Positions 8,371 to 16,013 of a DNA stretch of 32,966 nt are shown here, one piece after another. Origin of the DNA: an uncultured Bacteroidota bacterium (GTDB lineage Bacteria; Bacteroidota; Bacteroidia; Chitinophagales; Saprospiraceae). A model generated the notes under the pieces. It was not told the origin of the DNA and ran no database searches. It worked only from the letters and a program-made list of their open reading frames with translations. A program made the translations under genes and the position numbers. Positions within the stretch are counted from its first letter, which is position 1. Every line of letters begins with the position of its first letter. Location of the stretch: assembly GCA_937861115.1 (NCBI GenBank), contig CALMBD010000222.1:1-32966 (forward strand), in the 5' to 3' direction.

Positions 8371-8409
8371 AATGGGATTGCCCTTTGGGGTTATCCCATT
8401 CTTATTTTT
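8371..8409 (+). terminator. Terminator of the ompH pair
   Basis: AATGGGAT (8371-8378) pairs perfectly with ATCCCATT (8393-8400). The interior adds CCC/GGG around a TTT loop (8381-8389). A T-rich tract (CTTATTTTT, 8401-8409) follows. It lies 27 nt after the stop of the second ompH gene. Confidence 0.6.
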
Positions 8410-8410
8410 G
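8403..8410 (+). promoter_or_regulatory. -7 element for murI, overlapping the terminator T-tract
   Basis: TATTTTTG is an exact TAnnTTTG match 15 nt before the ATG at 8426. A TTG at 8378-8380, inside the terminator hairpin, could be the -33 element at a spacing of 22. The transcript would have a very short leader. Confidence 0.5.
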
Positions 8411-8425
8411 TGCAACTTTTCATCC

Positions 8426-9211
8426 ATGAAGAAAGATCAGCCCATTGGTTTTTTCGATTCCGGCATTGGCGGACTCTCCGTGCTACACGAAGCGCTGAAA
8501 CTGCTGCCCCGGGAGCATTATATCTATTTTTCCGACGGCGACAATGCTCCCTACGGTGTGCGCACCAAGGAAAACGTCCGCGAACTGGTGTTTGCAGCCA
8601 TCGATTTTGTCGCGAAACGCGGCGTAAAAGCTATCGTGGTCGCATGCAACACCGCCACCAGCGTTGCCATCGAGGACCTGCGGATGCGGTACGAGTTCCC
8701 GATCATCGGTATGGAACCCGCGGTCAAACCGGCCGTCGAGGCGGGCCACCGGAAGCGCGTTCTGGTATTCGCCACCGAACTCACCCTTAAGGAAGAAAAG
8801 TTCAGAAACCTTGTTGCCCGTGTCGATACCGAACAATTGGTGGACTACCTGCCCCTTCAGGAACTGGTACTGCTGGCTGAACACTTTGATTTCGACGAAA
8901 AAAAGGTCATGCCCTACCTGCAGAACAAATTGCGGGACATTGATTTTTCAAAATACGGCGCCGTGGTGCTGGGCTGCACCCATTTCCTGTTTTTCAAAAA
9001 CTTTATGGAACAGGTGGTACCACCGGAAGTCAAGATCATTGACGGGAATTTGGGCACTGTCAAAAACCTGATCAAACAACTGGGCGATAATCTGAACGAG
9101 GGGCCGGGACATGTTGATTTCTTCCTTTCGGGCAAGGCAATGCCACCGGCCCATTTTGAGCGCTACCTGCATTACCTGGAGGCGATCAATGCGCCGTCCG
9201 TTCCGCTATAG
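8426..9211 (+). CDS. murI: Glutamate racemase
   Basis: The enzyme makes D-glutamate for peptidoglycan by racemising L-glutamate in the cytoplasm. From the ATG at 8426 it has 261 residues, the usual size. The N-terminal PIGFFDSGIGGLSVL carries the Asp11-Ser12 substrate-binding pair. The two catalytic cysteines are Cys74 in VVACNTATS and Cys184 in LGCTHF. An in-frame ATG at 8372 would add 18 residues, but it lies in the terminator hairpin and upstream of the -7 element, so 8426 is preferred. It converges on the PorP/SprF gene with 3 nt between stops. With the two ompH genes it forms an envelope-biogenesis neighbourhood. Confidence 0.94.
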   Translation: MKKDQPIGFFDSGIGGLSVLHEALKLLPREHYIYFSDGDNAPYGVRTKENVRELVFAAIDFVAKRGVKAIVVACNTATSVAIEDLRMRYEFPIIGMEPAVKPAVEAGHRKRVLVFATELTLKEEKFRNLVARVDTEQLVDYLPLQELVLLAEHFDFDEKKVMPYLQNKLRDIDFSKYGAVVLGCTHFLFFKNFMEQVVPPEVKIIDGNLGTVKNLIKQLGDNLNEGPGHVDFFLSGKAMPPAHFERYLHYLEAINAPSVPL

Positions 9212-9214
9212 TCA

Positions 9215-10252
9215 TCAGAATTTCGGACAAAGAATCTCTTCGTTCTCGTATTCGCCGAGGTAGGTGATCGATATCTCGAATGCCCCCTGGCGTTGTTTGG
9301 CCTGTAAAGCATTGAGGTTCAGATCATAACTCAATCCGATCAATACATTACTGAACTCTACGCCGAGTAGCGCCACTACTGCATCAAGACCGAAACCGTC
9401 GTCGTTGCGTACCGGACGCACCCAACTGCCCACGTGCAGGGCGCTGCCGCCATATTGACCCAGCGCAAACCTGAAATTGGTGCCGGTATTGACTTCCATA
9501 TGCGGTCCCTGCTTCGACACCAGGAAACGCGGGAGCAATGATACCCGGTTGTCGCGCGTGAGCGGAATACTGGCTGCCAATTGTCCCGAAACCTTCATAT
9601 ACAGCTTGTCGCCTTCGGTGCTGTTGCCGTAGAATGAAATTTGAGGCTGCAGAAAATGGTGCAGCGACAGTCCGGCAAATACGTTGCCCGAACGCCCCAC
9701 CACGGCGGTGTAGTTGAGCCCGGCATTGAAGTCGGAAAAGGAAAAATTATTGGCAGGAAGATCTTCGCCTGTCTGAAAATTATACCCGGAGGAGCCGTCG
9801 AATTCATCGTGAAAGTCGAGCGACTCGTAGTTCACATTTCGTTGGGTAAGTCCACCCTGCAATCCAAGGGTAAGAAACTGGCGGTTGTCGGAACCCAGCG
9901 ATTTGTGGTATGCCAGCGAAACGGCAATCTGAGTGGTGCTGAAATCCACCACACTTACCTTGTCGGTGAAGAACATGAGCCCAAGCCCTATCGCATCTTC
10001 TTTCACGCGTTTGCCCGGTGCGTCGAAACGCAGATCAGCCGCGATGGCGAAGGTCCGGATCGGGTTTTCCAGTACTTTGCGCCACTGGTCGCGGTAAATT
10101 GTACCGACCCTGTAACGCCCCTCCATCGCTCCCGTCAACGCCGGGTTAAGGGTAAGCGGTGCAGCATAGAACTGAGTAAAATGTTTGTCCTGAGAAAATG
10201 CTTTTGGTAGAATGGAACAAAAAAGCAGGGAATAAAGGAGAAGTTTTTTCAT
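9215..10252 (-). CDS. PorP/SprF-family type IX secretion-associated membrane protein
   Basis: This 345-residue exported protein has a signal peptide ending near AFS-Q (about residue 20). The mature start DKHFTQFYAAPLTLNPALTG is the hallmark of the PorP/SprF family. Alternating strands such as YRVGTIYRDQWRKV, AIGLGLMFFTDKV and VLIGLSYDLNLN point to an outer-membrane-type beta barrel. The C terminus is ICPKF-like (EILCPKF), also typical. Family members work with type IX secretion and gliding, often paired with large gliding-associated proteins that carry C-terminal sorting domains. No such partner is adjacent here, so this is a stand-alone member. Its specific role is unknown. Confidence 0.92.
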   Translation of the reverse strand: MKKLLLYSLLFCSILPKAFSQDKHFTQFYAAPLTLNPALTGAMEGRYRVGTIYRDQWRKVLENPIRTFAIAADLRFDAPGKRVKEDAIGLGLMFFTDKVSVVDFSTTQIAVSLAYHKSLGSDNRQFLTLGLQGGLTQRNVNYESLDFHDEFDGSSGYNFQTGEDLPANNFSFSDFNAGLNYTAVVGRSGNVFAGLSLHHFLQPQISFYGNSTEGDKLYMKVSGQLAASIPLTRDNRVSLLPRFLVSKQGPHMEVNTGTNFRFALGQYGGSALHVGSWVRPVRNDDGFGLDAVVALLGVEFSNVLIGLSYDLNLNALQAKQRQGAFEISITYLGEYENEEILCPKF

Positions 10253-10272
10253 GCTGTTGGGAAAAATTTCGG

Positions 10273-10280
10273 CAAAGGTA
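10273..10280 (-). promoter_or_regulatory. -7 element for the PorP/SprF gene
   Basis: On the minus strand TACCTTTG matches TAnnTTTG exactly, about 20 nt upstream of the ATG at 10252. No clear -33 TTG is visible at the expected distance. Confidence 0.5.
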
Positions 10281-10398
10281 GACGATTTGAGAATGAGGAC
10301 TAGGATTTCCGATTTTTTGCTGCGCCAAAACGTTAATTACCTGCAAAAACGGGCGACACATCCAAAGTTTAACACTGATACGTGCAGATGAGACGAAA

Positions 10399-10428
10399 TT
10401 GGTTTAATTCCAAAATTATATACCTTTC
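10399..10428 (+). promoter_or_regulatory. Candidate promoter of the OPT transporter gene
   Basis: TTG (10399-10401), a 19-nt spacer and TACCTTTC (10421-10428, seven of eight to TAnnTTTG) form the best promoter-like pair upstream of the OPT gene. If used, the mRNA starts near 10435 and carries the palindromic repeats in a leader of about 160 nt. Confidence 0.4.
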
Positions 10429-10442
10429 GCCGTGATGATATT

Positions 10443-10543
10443 GCCGAGTGCGCCGAGTGCGCCGGCTGAAGCCGGCGGTACGGTACCGCGCCGAGTGCGC
10501 CGGCTGAAGCCGGCGGTACGGTACCGCCGGCTTCAGCCGGCGC
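10443..10543. repeat. GC-rich palindromic repeat cluster (REP-like)
   Basis: Two exact tandem copies of a 38-bp unit lie at 10452-10489 and 10490-10527, preceded by a 9-bp partial copy (GCCGAGTGC, 10443-10451). Each unit holds the hairpin GCCGGCT-GA-AGCCGGC and the smaller GGTAC-G-GTACC. The second unit runs into an inverted copy, so 10497-10543 is a palindrome with perfect 23-bp arms around a single base at 10520. Base composition is far more GC-rich than the AT-rich flanks. It resembles bacterial interspersed palindromic elements. No ORF or transposase accompanies it. Confidence 0.88.
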
Positions 10544-10596
10544 CCCTCCTAAACACCTAATCCACATTAAAACAGTCCTCACACTATTTTTTGCGT

Positions 10597-12648
10597 ATGG
10601 AAAAGCCCACTACTTCTAACTTTAAACCCTATGTCGCCCCGGAGAACACCTCGGTAAAGGAGTTTACCCTTCGGGCCGTTATTCTGGGCGCCTTGTTCGG
10701 CATCCTCTTCGGCGCCGCTACCGTTTACCTGGCGCTGAAGGCCGGCCTGACCGTCTCCGCATCTATTCCCATTGCAGTGCTGGCCATTTCCCTGGGCCGC
10801 AAGTTCCTCGGTACCACGATTCTGGAAAACAACATCATCCAGACGACCGGCTCGGCAGGCGAATCCGTTGCGGCAGGGGTAGTGTTTACCTTACCCGCAT
10901 TTTTATTCCTCAGCGACGGTATCGGCAAGGGCTATTTCAACTACTGGACGATTCTCATGCTTGCTATTTTCGGCGGTATCCTGGGCGTATTGATGATGAT
11001 CCCTTTGCGGAAATCGCTCATTGTAAAAGAACACGATAACCTGCCCTACCCCGAAGGCACAGCCTGTGCGCAGGTGCTGGTAGCCGGCGAAAAAGGCGGT
11101 GATTTTGCCAAAACCGCCTACCAGGGCCTGGGTTTTGCACTCGGATACGCTGTGCTGCAACGGATATTGCACGTCATCGCCGAGGTGCCGAAATGGGCGA
11201 CCGGCATTGCCAACAAGTACCTGCCGGCTGCGGTAGTCAGCGGCGAGATCACACCGGAATATCTTGGCGTCGGTTATATCATCGGGCCCCGCATCGCAGG
11301 GGTACTGGTAGCGGGCGGCGTTCTGGCCTGGCTCGGCCTGATACCACTGCTGGCCACCCTGGTCTCCCCGGATGTAATTGCGGCGCAACTGGTCAAACTG
11401 GACCTGCTCAATATTTATGACCCGCATACCAAAGAGATCATCGGATACCGTTACGGCTGGGATCCTGCCATGCATGTCTTTACGAATCTTTCCGAGGCAG
11501 TGTACCGCGCCTATGTCCGCCAGATTGGCGCCGGCGCAGTAGCCGGCGCAGGGTTCATCACCCTGATCAAGACCATGCCGACGATCATCTCATCCTTCCG
11601 GGAGAGTTTTGCTCAAATCAAAAACCGTGTTGCAGACGCGGCAGTGGTTCGCACTGAAAACGACCTGTCGCTCAAGGTGGTAGGGTTCGGCAGTCTGGCA
11701 TTGATCGTGCTGATGGCCATACTTCCCAATGTACCCGGCGAGGGATTTTTCAGCAAACTGCTGATCGGTGTGCTGGTTATTATTTTCGGATTTTTCTTTG
11801 TTACGGTGTCGAGCCGCATTGTCGGTATCATCGGCAGCAGCAACAATCCCATATCAGGCATGACCATCGCCACGATCATGGGCACGGCATTGGTATTCAT
11901 CGGTGTGGGCTGGACGGGCAAAGTATTCGAGCCCATGGCACTCGTGGTGGGTAGTATGATCTGCATCGCGGCAGCCAATGCAGGCGCCACTTCCCAGGAC
12001 TTAAAAACGGGCTATATCGTTGGCGCCACGCCCCGCTATCAACAACTGGCGTTGTTTATAGGCGTGGTCGTATCGTCGCTTGTGATTGGCTTCACCGTGT
12101 TGTTTCTCGATAATCCCACCGCCGACATGCGTGCGATGGGTATAGAACACGCGATCGGTGAAAAATTCAATGCCCCACAGGCTACGCTTATGGCCACCCT
12201 GATCAAGGGCCTGCTCTCTTTCAACCTCGATTGGCAGTTTGTGCTGGTCGGCCTGTTTATCGCCGTTACAATGGAATTGTGCGGCGTGAAATCCCTGTCA
12301 TTTGCCGTGGGGCTTTACCTGCCGCTCTCCACTACCCTGCCTATATATGTAGGCGGCGCATTGAAAGGTATGACCGACTGGATGGCGAAACGCAAAGGAG
12401 AAGAAACGGAAGACGCCGATCTGGGTAAAGGAAGCCTGTTTGCTACCGGACTGGTTGCAGGCGGCGCCCTGGCAGGTGTAATCGTGGCATTATTTCAGGC
12501 TTCCGACGTTACAGCAGGAGCGATCAATTCCCTGAGCATGGAGCACAGCATCTCCGGAGCGCTGGGCGAGTCGGGGTATCACCTCCTCGGTGTAATGAGT
12601 TTTGCCGCCCTGGCATTTTTCCTGGTGCGGGCAGCACGGAAGAAATAG
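10597..12648 (+). CDS. OPT-family oligopeptide/metal-chelate transporter
   Basis: This 683-residue inner-membrane protein has some 14-16 hydrophobic segments spread over its full length. The N-terminal VKEFTLRAVILGALFGILFGAA, the LTVSASIPIAVLAI stretch, ENNIIQTTGSAGES, PYPEGTACAQVLVAGE and SNNPISGMTIATIM are characteristic of the bacterial OPT group. These proteins import small peptides or metal chelates with protons. The substrate cannot be told from the sequence. A TTG at 10591 extends the frame by two codons, but the ATG at 10597 is preferred. A GC-rich palindromic repeat cluster lies just upstream, and a 9-bp-stem terminator (12666-12712) follows the stop. It appears to be a single-gene transcription unit. 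Confidence 0.92.
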   Translation: MEKPTTSNFKPYVAPENTSVKEFTLRAVILGALFGILFGAATVYLALKAGLTVSASIPIAVLAISLGRKFLGTTILENNIIQTTGSAGESVAAGVVFTLPAFLFLSDGIGKGYFNYWTILMLAIFGGILGVLMMIPLRKSLIVKEHDNLPYPEGTACAQVLVAGEKGGDFAKTAYQGLGFALGYAVLQRILHVIAEVPKWATGIANKYLPAAVVSGEITPEYLGVGYIIGPRIAGVLVAGGVLAWLGLIPLLATLVSPDVIAAQLVKLDLLNIYDPHTKEIIGYRYGWDPAMHVFTNLSEAVYRAYVRQIGAGAVAGAGFITLIKTMPTIISSFRESFAQIKNRVADAAVVRTENDLSLKVVGFGSLALIVLMAILPNVPGEGFFSKLLIGVLVIIFGFFFVTVSSRIVGIIGSSNNPISGMTIATIMGTALVFIGVGWTGKVFEPMALVVGSMICIAAANAGATSQDLKTGYIVGATPRYQQLALFIGVVVSSLVIGFTVLFLDNPTADMRAMGIEHAIGEKFNAPQATLMATLIKGLLSFNLDWQFVLVGLFIAVTMELCGVKSLSFAVGLYLPLSTTLPIYVGGALKGMTDWMAKRKGEETEDADLGKGSLFATGLVAGGALAGVIVALFQASDVTAGAINSLSMEHSISGALGESGYHLLGVMSFAALAFFLVRAARKK

Positions 12649-12665
12649 GTATCTTGATTTGAAAG

Positions 12666-12716
12666 AACAGCCTGGAATATCATCAAAAGTGATGTTTCAG
12701 GCTGTTTTGCTTTGTT
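12666..12716 (+). terminator. Terminator of the OPT gene
   Basis: AACAGCCTG (12666-12674) pairs with CAGGCTGTT (12698-12706). An inner ATCA/TGAT pairing is possible in the 23-nt loop. The stem is followed by TTGCTTTGTTT. It begins 17 nt after the OPT stop and lies before the convergent gene at 12728. Confidence 0.75.
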
Positions 12717-12727
12717 TAAATCCAGTT

Positions 12728-13171
12728 TCAGGCGCACCGCACATCGACGCGAAAACAGTCGCCCTGTTGAACTATCGCGTAGTTTCCGGCCAGCAGTGTT
12801 GTGCCGGGCAAGTCCAGGGCTGCTTGTAAAGCAGCATCAATTGGGCAGGATTCAGGCATTTCAAAAACACCTTTTCTGAATTGCCGACGAAACAATTCGA
12901 CACAAAGCAGGGACCTGAAAAAGAGCAGAGACAGCACACCATCACCCTTTGAAGCAAAGGCTATCGTTTGGCGACATTCTCTTTTCAAATTCGGCTGCAG
13001 ATGGAATTCGCTGGAAAGTTTACAGATTCCAGTGCCACGACAATCCTGACTGGGCATACCAAATACGATATCGCACCTGATCAGTTGAGCATTGATATTC
13101 TTGGTGGCAGTGAAACTAAAGGCAGAATATCCCGTCGAGGGACGGAAACCGGTGGATGAGATGTTGGACAT
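12728..13171 (-). CDS. Hypothetical protein with Cys-containing central motif
   Basis: This 147-residue soluble protein has no signal peptide or membrane segment. It carries a cysteine-bearing stretch IRCDIVFGMPSQDCRGTGICK (about residues 31-51, Cys33, Cys44 and Cys50) and further cysteines at the C terminus (SCPIDAALQAALD, GDCFRVDVRC). I recall similar small proteins from Bacteroidota, but I cannot name a family or function. It stands alone on the minus strand, converging with the OPT gene across the terminator. The spacer upstream (13172-13362) has no recognisable -7 octamer. The coding call rests on frame length, reasonable amino-acid composition and lack of a better overlapping frame. Confidence 0.65.
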   Translation of the reverse strand: MSNISSTGFRPSTGYSAFSFTATKNINAQLIRCDIVFGMPSQDCRGTGICKLSSEFHLQPNLKRECRQTIAFASKGDGVLSLLFFRSLLCVELFRRQFRKGVFEMPESCPIDAALQAALDLPGTTLLAGNYAIVQQGDCFRVDVRCA

Positions 13172-13362
13172 AGTTTAGAGATTGTGCAACTACGTTAAAT
13201 CGGATGGATTAAAGTTAACGTTTTTTTCGAGAAAACGGTAACCAGCGGAGGGAAACGGCTATACATTTCGGATTATCGGCAAAGACTGTTCCAAAAATAT
13301 GGCACACCACTCCGGTCGGAGCAGCCAGATAAAATTTTAACACAAATGGCGTTAAATCAGTC

Positions 13363-15747
13363 TTAATCCAGTATGCCGAGCACAGCAGCGATCACATCTT
13401 CCACCTGCGGCTTGGAGTGGTAATCGCCATCCTGACCATAGGCCGGGCGGTGCGGTTTGGCATGGAGTGTTACAGGCTGCGCATCGAGGTAACGATAACC
13501 GCCTTGTTTTTCCAGCACCTGCTGGAGCATGTAGCCTGAAGCGCCGCCCTCAAAGTCCTCGTCCAGGAAAATCACGCGATTGGTCTTTTTCAAACTATCA
13601 ACACACTTGTTCGACAAGTCAAACGGCAGGAGTGTCTGTATATCAATAAGTTCGACTGAAACATTCTGACCGGCAAGTATCTCGCATGCTTGTTCAGCAA
13701 CCCGTACGCTGGCGCCATAGGTGATAATGGTCACATCAGAACCGCTTCGCAGCACTTCCGGCACACCAAGCGGCACGGTAAAGGTGCCGACATTATCGGG
13801 CAGTTTTTCCTTGAAACGGTATGCATTGAGTACTTCCACTACTATGGCAGGGTCGTCGCCGCGAAGCAAGGTATTGTACATACCCGCAGCCTGGGTCATG
13901 TTGCGGGGTACACAAACGTGCATGCCGCGCAGGGAGCCCAGCATCATACCCATAGGTGAGCCGGAGTGCCACACCCCTACCAGGCGATGCCCCCGGGTGC
14001 GGATGATGGCCGGCGCTGCCTGCAGGTTGTTGGAGCGCCATCGAAGCGTACACAAGTCGTCAGACAACGGCGACAGGCCGTACAGCAGATAGTCGAGGTA
14101 TTGGACTTCAGCAATGGGCCGAAGTCCGCGCATGGCCATGCCGATCGCCTGTCCCATAATAGTCCATTCGCGAATGCCTGTGTCGAATACCCGGGCCTCG
14201 CCGTATTTGGCCTGCATGCCACGGAAGCCCTGGTTGACATCGCCTATCTGGCCTACGTCTTCCCCAAAAGCAAACAGCTCCGGGTGCCGTTCAAAATTAT
14301 TATCAAAACAGGCATTGAGCACCTCAAAGCCATCCTTTAGCGGCGCGTCGTCTGAATAAACAGGTGGCTCTACACGTACTTTCAACGGCGATCGGGGTGT
14401 CTCGCTGAGCAGGTGCCCGGAAAACAGTTGGTTCCCCTCCTCCGTTTCCCGATGAATAAACCCTGCAAGTGGCGAATTGCCGGATAGTTTATTGCCGGCA
14501 GTAAGCAGCACACGACGGGCTGTCTGCAGCAGTTCATAGCGCAACACCTCTTTTTTGGGCTCCAGATCGTTGATGGCCGCCTGAGCCTGTTCCAGTTCAG
14601 GATGTTCGTTCAGCAGGGCGCGAAGTATGCCCAACAGTTCGGTTTTCAGTTGTTGAACTTTATCATGGTAGGCGTGAAAGGCGCGTTTTGCCGCAGCAGT
14701 GGCTTCGCGTTTCGCCTCTGCCTCCATGCGCGCAATTTCCTCGCTTGTCGCAATGCCGGAGTCGATCATCCACGCAGCCATTCGTTTGTTGCAGTCGAAT
14801 TCTTCTTCAAAAGCGAGCCGTTCCGGACTTTTGTACCGCCGGTGGTCGCCCGAGGTGGAGTGTCCGAGTTGCTGTGTGACCTCCTGGATATGGAAAAGCG
14901 CCGGACGGTGCGTCACCCGCATTTCACTGATAGCCTCGTTGTACATCTGGCAAAGCGCGGGATAGTCCCAGGCTTTTGCGGTATATATTTCCATACCGCC
15001 GGTGTCGTTCGCGCCGTCGGGGCGGAAGCCCTCCAGTATTTCTGAAATGCTTTCCTTGGTTGTCTGATATTTTTTGGGAACGCTGATGCCATAGCCGTCG
15101 TCCCAGACGCTTACTGCTATGGGTACCTGCAACACGCCTGCGGCGTTGAGGGTTTCCCAGAAAATGCCTTCTGAGGTGGAGGCATCGCCAATCGTGACAA
15201 AAGCCACTTCGTTGCCATTATCGGAAAGGTCTCCACACAGATGCGGGCTTTCCCGGAATTTCTTTGAAGCAAAAGCGAGGCCGAAGCCCCGGGCCATCTG
15301 ACCGGCAGTCGGCGAGACATCCGACGAGATGTTATACCTGTTTTTCAGGTCAACAAAGTTGCCGTTATCATCGATAAAGGTGGTGGCAAAATGGCAATTC
15401 ATTTGACGTGCCCCCGAAAAAGGATCGTTGTAAGGGTCGCCGTACAACTGCGCAAAAAACGAATCGAGGTTCATCAGGCTGAGCGCGAGCATCAGGGTCT
15501 GGTCGCGGTAGTAACCGGACCTGAAGTCACCTTTGCGCCAGGCTTTGGCCATAGCCACCTGAGCTACTTCCTTGCCGTCGCCGATAATACCGAAATTGGC
15601 CTTGCCCATGAGTACTTCTTTTCGGGCAATAATGCTGGCCTCCCTGCTCAGACAGCAAATCCTGAAATCGTTCAGAACTTCCTGCCGGTAGGCCTCTGTA
15701 ATTGTGGTGCTTTGTTTTTGGCGGCGCGGTGCTTTTGTCTCAATCAT
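13363..15747 (-). CDS. 2-oxoacid dehydrogenase E1 component, fused alpha and beta subunits
   Basis: This 794-residue ThDP enzyme is likely the decarboxylating E1 of a branched-chain 2-oxoacid or related dehydrogenase complex. The alpha part (about 20-350) has the ThDP/Mg motif starting GDASTSEG (187-194) and ending WDDGYGIS. The phosphorylation-loop-type HSTSGDHRRYKSPERL follows near 295. A charged helical linker joins the beta part, which starts near 470. There GEDVG (495-499) holds the cofactor-activating Glu496, and FDTGIREWTIMGQAIGMAMRGLRPIAEVQ is typical of E1 beta. The usual ThDP motif ends in NN, where this protein has DD. E2 and E3 genes are not in the window. A second fused E1 at 30120-32237 is a distant paralogue. 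A -7 element (15771-15778) lies 24 nt before the start. Confidence 0.9.
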   Translation of the reverse strand: MIETKAPRRQKQSTTITEAYRQEVLNDFRICCLSREASIIARKEVLMGKANFGIIGDGKEVAQVAMAKAWRKGDFRSGYYRDQTLMLALSLMNLDSFFAQLYGDPYNDPFSGARQMNCHFATTFIDDNGNFVDLKNRYNISSDVSPTAGQMARGFGLAFASKKFRESPHLCGDLSDNGNEVAFVTIGDASTSEGIFWETLNAAGVLQVPIAVSVWDDGYGISVPKKYQTTKESISEILEGFRPDGANDTGGMEIYTAKAWDYPALCQMYNEAISEMRVTHRPALFHIQEVTQQLGHSTSGDHRRYKSPERLAFEEEFDCNKRMAAWMIDSGIATSEEIARMEAEAKREATAAAKRAFHAYHDKVQQLKTELLGILRALLNEHPELEQAQAAINDLEPKKEVLRYELLQTARRVLLTAGNKLSGNSPLAGFIHRETEEGNQLFSGHLLSETPRSPLKVRVEPPVYSDDAPLKDGFEVLNACFDNNFERHPELFAFGEDVGQIGDVNQGFRGMQAKYGEARVFDTGIREWTIMGQAIGMAMRGLRPIAEVQYLDYLLYGLSPLSDDLCTLRWRSNNLQAAPAIIRTRGHRLVGVWHSGSPMGMMLGSLRGMHVCVPRNMTQAAGMYNTLLRGDDPAIVVEVLNAYRFKEKLPDNVGTFTVPLGVPEVLRSGSDVTIITYGASVRVAEQACEILAGQNVSVELIDIQTLLPFDLSNKCVDSLKKTNRVIFLDEDFEGGASGYMLQQVLEKQGGYRYLDAQPVTLHAKPHRPAYGQDGDYHSKPQVEDVIAAVLGILD

Positions 15748-15770
15748 ATTCAGTTAGGCAAATTCGGGTG

Positions 15771-15778
15771 CAAAAGTA
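15771..15778 (-). promoter_or_regulatory. -7 element for the first E1 gene
   Basis: On the minus strand TACTTTTG matches TAnnTTTG, 24 nt upstream of the ATG at 15747. No clear -33 is seen. Confidence 0.5.
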
Positions 15779-15921
15779 GCGCTTTTTTCCCGTTTTAAGG
15801 TTCTGCCATTTAGATGACATTGTCAATAAAAGTTTGATTATCAAGGCCGAAACACTGGAAAATAATAGTATAGTTTGAAAAAATAAGTTGAAGGGAACAT
15901 TAAATTTTTGAATTCACTTGA

Positions 15922-15950
15922 TTGCCAAAGTTTTTTTTGACCTAATTTTG
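15922..15950 (+). promoter_or_regulatory. Candidate promoter of the DksA-like gene
   Basis: TTG (15922-15924), an 18-nt spacer and TAATTTTG (15943-15950) form an exact -33/-7 pair, 64 nt before the ATG at 16014. The block ACCTAATTTTGCCCC (15940-15954) is identical to the one in front of the ompH pair. Confidence 0.6.
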
Positions 15951-16013
15951 CCCCCCGAATATCTCCCCGCCTCAATAGTTATTGACTTTAGTTCACAAAA
16001 ACTGACCTCGACT

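Noticed and set aside
9641-10210. 189-residue plus-strand frame antisense to the PorP/SprF gene
   Set aside because: It is a shadow of a well-supported gene, with no start signals, promoter or recognisable motif.
10443-10543. CRISPR array
   Set aside because: Only two tandem copies with no spacer between them, and no cas genes. The symmetry is that of a palindromic repeat.
13336-13356. Terminator of the first E1 gene (TTTAAC/GTTAAA)
   Set aside because: The stem is only 6 AT-rich pairs and the T-tract is poor, so it is too weak to list as a feature.
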